Positions 14,679 to 21,565 of a DNA stretch of 64,000 nt are shown here, one piece after another. The notes beneath the pieces were generated by a model that saw nothing but the letters and a program-made list of their open reading frames with translations, did no database searches and was not told the origin of the DNA. Within the stretch, counting starts at the first letter, position 1, and every line of letters starts with the position of its first letter. Origin of the DNA: a virus; IMG/VR virus record IMGVR_UViG_3300045911_000130, positions 1 through 64,000 of that record; one strand, given 5' to 3'. Made by a program: the position numbers and the translations under genes.

Positions 14679-15170
14679 ATGACCCCGAAGATAAGGGTGA
14701 AGCCTATTCGTTGTTATTGTAGCAAGTGCCACAGTTTGTTTTTTGGTGAGATGCTTGAAAACATTAGTATTACTGTGTTTGTAAAGCATATCGCTACTAT
14801 TCGATGTCAAGATTGTGGCGCGTCATACAAGAAGATAGAATTGGTCACATCAAGAAAAGGCGAAGCGCTAATCCGCGAAAAGCATAACTTAGGCGACATG
14901 CCTTTGGAAGCAATCGCATTTTGGGATGAGGCAGAAAAACAGAATGAACGACATCAATTTCAACGCGCCGGGGTTAATGCGAAAGCTGCGCTTGCTGGGC
15001 GGCCAGAAGAAACGGGAGCCGAAGCCGCCGCCGCCGCCGAAGCCATTGAAGGGGCGCTGGACGCAGATCGGGCCAAGGACGTTTCAAAGGGAAGACGGGG
15101 CGCTCGTCGTCGAGTTCCCTCTGGGGTGGCGAAGGGACGAATACCCAGCGATTCCGGTAGCGGCGCTTGA
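14679..15170 (+). CDS. Zinc-ribbon protein, possibly frameshifted at the C-terminus
   Basis: ATG 14679 lies two bases after the AAA+ stop. CYCSKCHS at residues 12-19 and CQDCGASYK at about 43-51 form a four-Cys zinc ribbon. Residues 1-90 look genuine. The remaining about 73 residues (Ala/Glu-rich, then RRGARRRVPSG) are read in the shadow of the next gene and look incidental. One extra A in the run at 14935-14939 would end this frame at TGA 14945, giving the ATGA junction typical here. So the natural protein may be about 90 residues. Confidence 0.6.
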   Translation: MTPKIRVKPIRCYCSKCHSLFFGEMLENISITVFVKHIATIRCQDCGASYKKIELVTSRKGEALIREKHNLGDMPLEAIAFWDEAEKQNERHQFQRAGVNAKAALAGRPEETGAEAAAAAEAIEGALDADRAKDVSKGRRGARRRVPSGVAKGRIPSDSGSGA

Positions 15171-15507
15171 CGCCATCGAGCGTTCAGACCGCGTGAATCA
15201 ATGCGCCTGGACGCTCATATCGCCGAAGGGCGTGGTTCCGATGAAGCGTGGGCCGGTCGGGAACACTCCGGGCTCGATGCGCAACGGCGTGGGCGGTCCC
15301 CTTGCCCGGCGGACGGTAAAGAGCCGCGCCGTATACTTCGCGTCTGAGCAACGGGCGATGAAGTATTGCGACGAGTTGTACCCGCCTGCGATTGGCTATC
15401 GAGGGCATGGGTTCGAGTATCCTTTCCGTGACATGACAGAAGAGCAGATTCAAAGCCGCAAGAAGGTTCTGGAGAAATTGAAATATGGAAGATATAACCG
15501 TTTTTGA
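14944..15507 (+). CDS. Hypothetical protein with Pro-rich N-terminus
   Basis: A 187-aa protein from ATG 14944; in-frame ATG 14926 is possible. A short basic segment and a poly-Pro stretch (KPPPPPKPLKGRWTQIG) precede a globular part with EFPLGWRRDEYPAIPVAALD and AVYFASEQRAMKYCDELYPP. No family recognised. It overlaps the previous open frame by 227 bases, but this frame has the better protein-like composition. Confidence 0.7.
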   Translation: MNDINFNAPGLMRKLRLLGGQKKREPKPPPPPKPLKGRWTQIGPRTFQREDGALVVEFPLGWRRDEYPAIPVAALDAIERSDRVNQCAWTLISPKGVVPMKRGPVGNTPGSMRNGVGGPLARRTVKSRAVYFASEQRAMKYCDELYPPAIGYRGHGFEYPFRDMTEEQIQSRKKVLEKLKYGRYNRF

Positions 15508-16492
15508 AGAGCGAACCGGAGACGATAACATCGACGCCACGCTCGAAGATGAAATTCGCGCATATTGGAATCAAACCCGTCGCCCTGCGCGGACCAAGGT
15601 TTATATGTGCGAGGATTGCGGCCAAATACAGGTTTGGGCAACCTACGAAGCGCCGGACTTCATCAAGAAAATGTTGATGCGCGAAATTGAGCAGCGTGCG
15701 CTGATGCAGGCTCCGGTTGGTAAGCCAATGAAAAAAGGAAAGCCAGCCATCGCCTTCATGACCATTGATGAAAGTCGGGAGTTTCAGCAGCGCTTGGCGG
15801 ATGAGGCACGCGAGAAGGTCATCAAGTTTATGAATGCTTGCCATTTGTCGCTGATGCCGGAAACCATCGTAAAGCTCGATGGGAAGGTGATATCGGGGCA
15901 CGATGCGACACAGACTCCGCTTGAAGAAGTCAGTAGCGGAAGCCTGATTAAGTGTGGCTGGGGCCGCCTGTTGATGGCGTTTGACAATCCCACGGAAGCG
16001 TTTAACTTGGCAAACGATATCAACGAAACGGTGTATGCCTACGCGATTCTCGGGCACGTCCGCGTGGTGGCGGCTAAGTTGGTTGGAGATATGTTCGACT
16101 TCGCGACAAGAGCCGGAGAATCTTACCCAGAGGAAATCGCCAAGCTAGTTACGGAGCGTTTCCGTGGAAGGTTTAGCCCGGATGCGTTTGCGCAGCGAGC
16201 GGCAGAGGGTAACATTACAGTTGATGAAGAGCGAAAGCTGAATCGGCTGTACCAAGAAATCATGGAGGATGGAAACTATCCAGACGAACAGAAGTTGAGT
16301 ACCATCGTCCAATCACATGCCGCAGTACTTGCTGTTGACATGATGCAGAATTCCCTGCACGCCGCAATTGCCCTAAAGCGTGGTCCATCGATCAACCAGG
16401 GCAATGTCTCAGAAATTATTCGAGAGGCCATGAAGGATTACTTGGAGGGTATGCAAGATCAGCAGAAAGAGAAGAAAGAATGGAACCAGTAG
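15485..16492 (+). CDS. Hypothetical protein, 335 aa
   Basis: An acidic N-terminus is followed by YMCEDCGQIQVWATYEAPDF (one CxxC), then a largely helical body (AFNLANDINETVYAYAILGH, VAAKLVGDMFDFATRAGESY) ending in a charged coiled-coil tail (GMQDQQKEKKEWNQ). No motif recognised. It overlaps both neighbours slightly and belongs to the unit starting with the AAA+ ATPase. Confidence 0.75.
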   Translation: MEDITVFEERTGDDNIDATLEDEIRAYWNQTRRPARTKVYMCEDCGQIQVWATYEAPDFIKKMLMREIEQRALMQAPVGKPMKKGKPAIAFMTIDESREFQQRLADEAREKVIKFMNACHLSLMPETIVKLDGKVISGHDATQTPLEEVSSGSLIKCGWGRLLMAFDNPTEAFNLANDINETVYAYAILGHVRVVAAKLVGDMFDFATRAGESYPEEIAKLVTERFRGRFSPDAFAQRAAEGNITVDEERKLNRLYQEIMEDGNYPDEQKLSTIVQSHAAVLAVDMMQNSLHAAIALKRGPSINQGNVSEIIREAMKDYLEGMQDQQKEKKEWNQ

Positions 16493-17109
16493 AAGACATC
16501 ATCATCACCGCGCTCAATCCGTGGCGGCCAGAAGAAGGGAACATCTCTCTTACTCCAAGGGAAGCCTTTCAGCATTACCTAAACTCGTTCCATGATGCTT
16601 TGTTCCGCTTGGACGAAATGAAGGCGTGGGCCGAAAAGGTAATGGTCGGCATGAGCGAAGAGCAGCGCGTCGAGGCTCAAGCTTCGATGCCGGAATGGCT
16701 GAACGGCGAGAACCCGGTCGCGATTGGTGGTAACATGCTTGTCGATCCAATTCTGGTGGATTGGATCGAGCGCCTGGAAGCTTTGACGGCAGAACACGAT
16801 CACGGCGATGAAGGGACTTACGTTTCCCAAGTGCGCAATTTGCTGGACGAGTTACCAGAAGATGCACGAGGCAGGCTTGTAATCGAGCGTGATTTTGCCC
16901 AGAACGCATTGCGCTACTTGTCGGCGCTGGACGAGTTTACGTGCGAAGGGCTAATTAAGCCAAATGCGGATCGATCTGGATTGGTCGTGGATGGCGTCAT
17001 TTTTACCATCGGCGCTCCGGGGGAACCGGATTATCGAAGGATCAAGGCCGCTGATTTTGTGCGAGCCATTCAGGAAGCGATGATAAGGGCAAATGGAACC
17101 CAAGGCTAG
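16480..17109 (+). CDS. Hypothetical protein, 209 aa
   Basis: An acidic, mainly helical protein (FRLDEMKAWAEKVMVGMSEE) with a beta-containing C-terminal part (RSGLVVDGVIFTIGAPGEPD). It overlaps its neighbours by 13 and 17 bases. No family recognised. Confidence 0.72.
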   Translation: MEPVEDIIITALNPWRPEEGNISLTPREAFQHYLNSFHDALFRLDEMKAWAEKVMVGMSEEQRVEAQASMPEWLNGENPVAIGGNMLVDPILVDWIERLEALTAEHDHGDEGTYVSQVRNLLDELPEDARGRLVIERDFAQNALRYLSALDEFTCEGLIKPNADRSGLVVDGVIFTIGAPGEPDYRRIKAADFVRAIQEAMIRANGTQG

Positions 17110-17389
17110 CCACCAGCCGACCCTCCAGGCAGTTCCACCGCAGCCGACCTTGGCGGAGCTTAAGCGGGCCTGCCGGGAGGCCATTGAAGCCGAGCAGAAG
17201 CTTCAGGAGGCGCTGTTGAATGTGCAGCGCTTCCTTGTCGAATACGGCAAGCATCGGTCCCTTGCTTCGATGGCGAAATTCGTCGGCAGCACGCGGAGCT
17301 ATGTCTGTGGCTTGCTGGGATACCGGCGGCCAATCAGCCTGGAAATGGTGAAGCGAATCTATGACGCAACACCGCCGACAAACCGTTGA
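17093..17389 (+). CDS. Putative helix-turn-helix DNA-binding protein
   Basis: A 98-aa protein. The C-terminal half (HRSLASMAKFVGSTRSYVCG, then LLGYRRPISLEMVKRIYDAT) resembles a Cro/CI-type HTH: a helix, a turn at G, a recognition helix and the supporting PISLEMVKRI helix. The N-terminal half is a charged helix (LKRACREAIEAEQKLQEALL) that may dimerise. It is a candidate regulator, possibly of the inverted-repeat promoters in this window, but that link is inference. Confidence 0.6.
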   Translation: MEPKASHQPTLQAVPPQPTLAELKRACREAIEAEQKLQEALLNVQRFLVEYGKHRSLASMAKFVGSTRSYVCGLLGYRRPISLEMVKRIYDATPPTNR

Positions 17390-18419
17390 CGATAAATCGG
17401 CGCTTGGGATCATCGTTTCATCGCGGGCACTCAAGCCGATCAAAGATGAGCCCCCACCGCCACCAAAGTTCGGTCAACTAGAATTCGACCTTAAGCTTGC
17501 GCAGGCTCACCAACAATATTGCCCTGGGGGGAAGCCTCTCAAAAAATATAGATGGATAGAGCTTGAACGGTATTTTGGTAAGATTTGCATGAAAATTAGC
17601 TACTCACGTCCGGTTTTCGGTAATCCTGAAGAAATGCAATCTCTTGCGCATGAAATTACAAGTATGGCCTTGTATGATGTCGCGGGGATGAAGTTTCTTC
17701 GGGACAAGGCGCATCTTGCAATTCTCGATGGTTCAAGTAACTACTATCTTGGGTCTGTCAAAAGCTGGGATGGTGGGAATCGTGACAATGGTAGCCGGGA
17801 GATTGCTTTAGCCTTTCAGCAAAGGATTGAGCAAGCATTGGAAGATTTGGCGGCGCTGACTGGCGTAGATGCCATCAAGTCTTCTTTCCTGGTGAATTCT
17901 AAGTCCATAGTGGATATGTGGCCTTTCGTCGATGTCAATACCGCGCACGCTGTTGGCGAAGGCATGGGGAAGCTTCTATGTCCTGAGTTTTGCGGGCACG
18001 CTTCCTATCAGGAAGCCGCCGGTTACGTTGACCAACGCTTTGGCGAAATGGTCACGGAAAGCATAATGATGCAGGTTGACCGGGAAACTATCAGGACGGA
18101 CATGCTAGCATGGACCGCCTATGTTTCCGGGCGCATCCGTGGGTATCTTGACGCGACAATGGCTCTAAATTGGAAAACTAAATACAATCAAGCCACTGCT
18201 GAACTTAATAAGGTAAAAATAGAACTAATGCGCGAGCAAGGAGATATCAAAGACCTGATTCGTGAAGTAGAACAATTGAGAGGTTCTGTTTCAAGCGTAG
18301 TTCGGCAGCGCGACATCCTGGATGACCAATTGCGAGAAGTTGAAGCAGCAAAGAGGTTGCTGGAATCCAAACTGGAACCCGGCAAAACTGGCGTGCGTTT
18401 GATCGAGTTCCATGAGTAA
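17361..18419 (+). CDS. Hypothetical protein with C-terminal coiled coil
   Basis: A 352-aa protein. A Pro-rich N-terminal linker (KDEPPPPPKFGQLEFDL) leads into an alpha/beta body, and residues from about 270 form a clear coiled coil (ELNKVKIELMREQGDIKDLI, EVEQLRGSVSSVVRQRDIL). No catalytic motif is evident. It overlaps the upstream gene by 29 bases and the next by 8. Confidence 0.72.
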   Translation: MTQHRRQTVDDKSALGIIVSSRALKPIKDEPPPPPKFGQLEFDLKLAQAHQQYCPGGKPLKKYRWIELERYFGKICMKISYSRPVFGNPEEMQSLAHEITSMALYDVAGMKFLRDKAHLAILDGSSNYYLGSVKSWDGGNRDNGSREIALAFQQRIEQALEDLAALTGVDAIKSSFLVNSKSIVDMWPFVDVNTAHAVGEGMGKLLCPEFCGHASYQEAAGYVDQRFGEMVTESIMMQVDRETIRTDMLAWTAYVSGRIRGYLDATMALNWKTKYNQATAELNKVKIELMREQGDIKDLIREVEQLRGSVSSVVRQRDILDDQLREVEAAKRLLESKLEPGKTGVRLIEFHE

Positions 18420-18744
18420 GAATGTTGTCTATGCTCCGCCGCAACCGCCTGCCCGAAAGTGTATTTGCGGCGGCCAGACTTATCGCAAGGACCGCATGGA
18501 TCACTTTTGGTATTGCGTGGCGTGTGGCCGGTGTACCGGGCGATCTGGCGCGGACAGGTGGGGATTTTGGCCGGTTTTCCAGTGCTATAACTGCAAGCAG
18601 TATCTCTGTTTTAAGAGAGATCCGACAAGACAAAGCTGGACGTGGTTTTGCACGCATTGTAACGCCTATCAGTTCGATGAGCATTGGATGGTGGACGGCT
18701 TTATGAATCTGGACCTTGAGGGATTGGAGAATTTCGACTTATGA
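18412..18744 (+). CDS. Multi-CxxC zinc-ribbon protein
   Basis: A 110-aa protein with four Cys pairs: KCICGG at 16-21, YCVACGRC at about 34-41, CYNC at about 58-61 and FCTHC at about 79-83. This suggests two zinc ribbons. The protein is aromatic-rich (FWPVFQCYNCKQYLCF) with an acidic C-terminus. It may bind nucleic acid or act as an adaptor. It overlaps the metalloprotease gene by 4 bases (ATGA). Confidence 0.72.
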   Translation: MSKNVVYAPPQPPARKCICGGQTYRKDRMDHFWYCVACGRCTGRSGADRWGFWPVFQCYNCKQYLCFKRDPTRQSWTWFCTHCNAYQFDEHWMVDGFMNLDLEGLENFDL

Positions 18745-19121
18745 GAAGAAAAGTGTCTCAGGGAGAGACGTTGGATCAGAGAGTTTTTCGGGCTGAAGCC
18801 GAAGCGCACTCCGGCGAATTGACACTGAAGGAATACATTGAATGCCGTGACTTCGTGGAAGCACGCATTCGGCATTGGATACACTTATTGGGCTTGCGCT
18901 GGTGGGAGGTAGTTACTAATTACTACAATACCGAGAAGAGCGCCGACGGGGAAGATTCTATCGTTATGGCGCGGTGCTGGACGGAGTGGGAGTATCGCAA
19001 GATTATTACTTCCTGGTACATGCCGACGATTAACAGGACTATTGGCCGGGATCAAGTGAAGCTGGATAGGCTCATTATCCATGAGTTCATGCACGCCATG
19101 TTGACATCCTCCCCGGCCTGA
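18741..19121 (+). pseudogene. Zinc metalloprotease gene disrupted by IS insertion
   Basis: ATG 18741 overlaps the upstream stop. The phage part (18741-19100, 120 residues) contains RHWIHLLGLRWWEVVTNYYN, a beta-region and LDRLIIHEFMHAM, in which His114, Glu115 and His118 form an HExxH zinc site of the SprT/gluzincin-like kind. After 19100 the frame enters the IS end and stops after a few foreign residues (LTSSPA). Removing the IS joins HEFMHAM to VNRL encoded at 21491-21502, matching the HxLVNxM pattern I recall for phage metalloproteases. The C-terminus with any further zinc ligand is missing, so activity is doubtful. Confidence 0.75.
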
Positions 19122-19300
19122 AGGCCGGAGATTCCTACGGCGCTCAGGCGCGGCATTGAGCCGCCCCTGAGTCGCTTCGGTGGGTTCCTGCTGCTGGCGG
19201 CATTACCGCACCGCTCACTTCACAGGCTAACCGGGCGTGCCCCGCCCTTAGAACGTTGATCGCGCCGACCACATCGGCGTTTTCCTCGAAGCCGCATTCC
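19101..19300 (-). ncRNA. Putative omega-RNA (reRNA) of TnpB at IS right end
   Basis: In TnpB systems the guide RNA derives from the 3' end of tnpB and the adjacent IS right end, with the guide copied from the flank just outside the element. By that rule the scaffold here lies in about 19101-19300 on the minus strand and includes the 19113-19128 hairpin; the guide would read 19100 downward into the metalloprotease gene. The limits are inferred by analogy, not from a promoter or processing site. Confidence 0.45.
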
Positions 19301-20364
19301 ACACACTCAAAACGGGCTTGTGTCCGGCGATTCTGTGCCGACACATGGCCGCAACAGGGACACGTGCGGCTCGTGTTCTGCGGCGGCACGGCAATGAGAT
19401 GACCGCCGTTCCACGCCAACTTGTAGTCCAATTGGCGGCGAAACTCGAACCAGCCCTGATCGAGGATGGACTTGTTCAGGCCAGACTTGGCCCGAACGTT
19501 TCTTCCTGGCGCATCTGCTGTGCCTGCCGCTGACCTGGACATGTTCCGCACCTGCAAGTCCTCGATGACCACCATCGCGTGGTTTTGGCTGATCGTGGTC
19601 GTGACTTTGTGCAGGTAGTCGCGGCGGGCATTCTTGACGCGGGAATGAATCTTCTGGACGTGGGCTTTGGCCTTTTTCCAGTTGTTGCTGAACTTGACCT
19701 TGCGGCTCATCGCCTGCTGCGCACGGCGCAAGCGCGTTTCATGCCGCTTGAAGCTGTTCAGCGGCGCATAGAAGCGCCCGTCCGAGAGCGTAGCAAAGCG
19801 TGCCACACCCATATCGATGCCAACCGCGCCGCCCTTCGGGATGGGTTGTTCAACCTCGCGCTCGGTCTGGATGCTCACATACCACTTGCCGCAGGCCTGG
19901 CTGACGGTGACGTTCTTCACCGTGCCCAGCACGTCCCGGCTATTGCGGTAGCGCAGCCAGCCCAGCTTGGGCAGAAACAGGCGGCTGTTCGCTTGGTCAA
20001 GCTTGATCTGTTTCGGGTCGGGATAGCGAAAGCTGTCGTGTTGGCCTTTCTTCTTGAAGCGCGGGAAGTCGGCCCGCTTGGCGAAGAAGTTGCTGTAGGC
20101 CCGCTCCAAATCCTTGAGCGCCTGTTGCAAGGGATGGACAGGCGACTCGGCCAGCCATGCCGTTTCCGCGCCGTTGCGCCACGCGGTAAGCAGCTTGCAC
20201 AACCCGGCATAGCCGAGCTTCTTTTCGCCTTGCTCGTAACGCGCCTTCTGCAAAGCCAGCGCCTTGTTGAATACGAAGCGGCATGAACCAGCAAAGCGGC
20301 GCATTTGCCGCTCTTGCTGGCCGTTTGGCCGCAGTTCGTACTTGTAGGCTGACTGGATAATCAT
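19144..20364 (-). CDS. tnpB: TnpB RNA-guided endonuclease
   Basis: A 406-aa protein of normal length. It has an N-terminal helix-turn-helix-like region (QQERQMRRFAGSCRFVFNKA), an OB-like beta part and a split RuvC nuclease: Asp in AVGIDMGV, Glu in MVVIEDLQV and Asp in ENADVVGAINVL. A zinc ribbon CPCC...CVEC lies between the last two. All catalytic residues appear intact. Its ATG overlaps the stop of the GIY-YIG gene (ATGA on the minus strand), so the two are probably co-translated. TnpB cuts targets next to a TAM equal to the IS target site (here TTGAC) and so favours retention and homing of the element. Confidence 0.93.
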   Translation of the reverse strand: MIIQSAYKYELRPNGQQERQMRRFAGSCRFVFNKALALQKARYEQGEKKLGYAGLCKLLTAWRNGAETAWLAESPVHPLQQALKDLERAYSNFFAKRADFPRFKKKGQHDSFRYPDPKQIKLDQANSRLFLPKLGWLRYRNSRDVLGTVKNVTVSQACGKWYVSIQTEREVEQPIPKGGAVGIDMGVARFATLSDGRFYAPLNSFKRHETRLRRAQQAMSRKVKFSNNWKKAKAHVQKIHSRVKNARRDYLHKVTTTISQNHAMVVIEDLQVRNMSRSAAGTADAPGRNVRAKSGLNKSILDQGWFEFRRQLDYKLAWNGGHLIAVPPQNTSRTCPCCGHVSAQNRRTQARFECVECGFEENADVVGAINVLRAGHARLACEVSGAVMPPAAGTHRSDSGAAQCRA

Positions 20365-20960
20365 GCCGTACCAGCCGCTCGCCTTCGTTCGTGGTAGGCG
20401 CGCTTGCTGGACGCGATCTTGGCTCTTGTCTCCGGCGACAAAGTACGCCGTCTATTAGCTTCAGATCGTTTGCGCCTGGTTTCTTCGGATAGATTTTCGC
20501 GCTTCTTGGATTCCGATATTTTTCGCTTCGTTTCATCGTCCCATTTGCGAACCTTGGCATTCTCAGAGCGTAGCTTTCTGACGTGATTTGGCGTTGGCCT
20601 GCCTTTGTTCTTCTCAGACATCTTCCTGCGCGTTTCTTCAGAAGGGTTTTCAAGCCCTTCCCCGCCGTCTGTGCTGTTCACCAGTGTCTCTCGGTACTCG
20701 GCAATAAAGCGTTTCTCGTGCGCCTGCCATCCATTAGCAGGCACTTCAGCAAGCAGCCTAACGACTGGGATTACCCCATCTGCCAAAAGCGCCCTAATCC
20801 AGTATCCACGGTGATTTTTCAATCCTCGGCGTGCTTCACCGACATGGCGCATTCTGCGCGTTTCGATCTTCATGTACGTCTTACCGACGTAACGTACTAC
20901 ATCCGGCCTTTGTGGGTCGAACAAGGCGTAAATGTAAACGGTTTCTTGAAGTCGTTGCAT
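20361..20960 (-). CDS. GIY-YIG homing endonuclease with NUMOD3 repeats
   Basis: A 199-aa protein. YIYALFDPQRPDVVRYVGKT at residues 9-28 is the GIY-YIG signature; a conserved Arg follows in ETRRMRHVGEA and a metal-binding Glu in AHEKRFIAEYRE. NSTDGGEGLENPSEETRRKM starts a DNA-binding tail of NUMOD3-type repeats (SEETRRKMSEKNKG, DDETKRKISESKK, SEETRRKRSEANRR, SPETRAKIASSKR). Such enzymes cut specific DNA sites to spread their own locus. It sits inside the IS, upstream of and overlapping tnpB, and diverges from tnpA with only 22 bases between the starts. This arrangement is not standard for IS605. Confidence 0.88.
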   Translation of the reverse strand: MQRLQETVYIYALFDPQRPDVVRYVGKTYMKIETRRMRHVGEARRGLKNHRGYWIRALLADGVIPVVRLLAEVPANGWQAHEKRFIAEYRETLVNSTDGGEGLENPSEETRRKMSEKNKGRPTPNHVRKLRSENAKVRKWDDETKRKISESKKRENLSEETRRKRSEANRRRTLSPETRAKIASSKRAYHERRRAAGTA

Positions 20961-20982
20961 AGCTCAATCATACTCTTGGTAT

Positions 20983-21396
20983 ATGAGCGATGACAACGAT
21001 ATTAGGCACGGACGACACTGCGTTTTCAAGATGCACGTCCATTTGGTCTTTGTGGCGAAATATCGCCGTAGGGTGTTCGACGGCGACGCCATCAACCGGC
21101 TGCGTACCATCTTCGCCAAGGTCTGCGCCGACTTTGAGACGCAACTGGTCGAGATGGACGGTGAGGACGATCACGTTCACCTGTTGGTTGAGTACCCGCC
21201 CAAGGTGGCCGTCTCGAATCCGGTGAACAGCCTCAAAGGCGTGTCCAGCCGCTTGCTGCGCAAGGAGCGGCCCGACATCCAGAAACGCTACTGGAAGGGC
21301 GTGCTGTGGTCGCCGTCCTACTTCGCCTCCTCCTGTGGCGGTGCGCCGATTTCCATCGTGCGCCAGTACATTGAACAGCAGCAGACACCCTACTGA
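20983..21396 (+). CDS. tnpA: Y1 HUH transposase TnpA (IS200/IS605)
   Basis: A 137-aa protein of full family length. DDHVHLLVEYPP carries the HUH metal site (His-Val-His), and IVRQYIEQQQ near the C-terminus has the catalytic Tyr. HVHLVFVAKYRRRVF is the conserved first strand. TnpA moves the element as single-stranded circles by recognising the subterminal hairpins and short target sequence. It is divergent from the GIY-YIG/tnpB pair. A 7-bp hairpin (TTTGCTT/AAGCAAA, 21402-21421) follows its stop. Confidence 0.93.
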   Translation: MSDDNDIRHGRHCVFKMHVHLVFVAKYRRRVFDGDAINRLRTIFAKVCADFETQLVEMDGEDDHVHLLVEYPPKVAVSNPVNSLKGVSSRLLRKERPDIQKRYWKGVLWSPSYFASSCGGAPISIVRQYIEQQQTPY

Positions 21397-21455
21397 AAAG
21401 CTTTGCTTTCTGCGAAGCAAAAACCAAGGACGGCAACAAAGTCCGCGCTATCCTT

Positions 21456-21475
21456 CCCCGCCCTGAACGGCGGGG
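21456..21475 (-). repeat. IS left-end subterminal hairpin
   Basis: CCCCGCC-N6-GGCGGGG is a perfect 7-bp stem. It lies 15 bases inside the element boundary, next to the TTGAC target on the minus strand, as expected of the structure bound by TnpA. Confidence 0.75.
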
Positions 21476-21500
21476 CTTGTCGCGCACCGGGTCAATCGAC

Positions 21501-21530
21501 TAGTACTCTTTATGCTACGACTGCGTAGCG
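21501..21530 (+). promoter_or_regulatory. TAGTACT motif plus TGCTA-N8-TAGCG operator
   Basis: TAGTACT at 21501-21507 is followed by the inverted repeat TGCTA-N8-TAGCG at 21513-21530, with -10-like TATGCT at 21511-21516. The gene start at 21566 is 65 bases after TAGTACT, similar to the 60-64 bases at the other three repeat promoters. The site begins only 6 bases beyond the IS target sequence, so the insertion has removed or displaced anything that normally lay upstream. Confidence 0.55.
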
Positions 21531-21565
21531 CTTTTGGGAAATTACTGATACTATTGGAAACGCGA

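Larger units (their letters stand above)
19101..21490 (-). mobile_element. IS200/IS605-type element carrying a GIY-YIG gene
   Basis: The element holds divergent tnpA (+) and tnpB (-) with a GIY-YIG gene between them, and lacks terminal inverted repeats and target duplication. Read on the minus strand, the left end (window right side) begins just after TTGAC (complement of GTCAA at 21491-21495) and has a hairpin CCCCGCC/GGCGGGG at 21456-21475. The right end (window left side) has a hairpin CCGGCC/GGCCGG at 19113-19128 and finishes in TCAA (complement of 19101-19104). It interrupts the metalloprotease gene. Size is about 2.39 kb. Confidence 0.85.

Noticed and set aside
19579-20286. Plus-strand open frame of 235 codons inside the IS
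   Set aside because: It is antisense to tnpB, whose catalytic motifs are intact, and has no recognisable protein pattern.
19101-21490. Group I intron plus IS (IStron)
   Set aside because: The element ends are the standard IS605 hairpins and the interrupted gene is not in a typical intron site; no intron core motifs were recognised.
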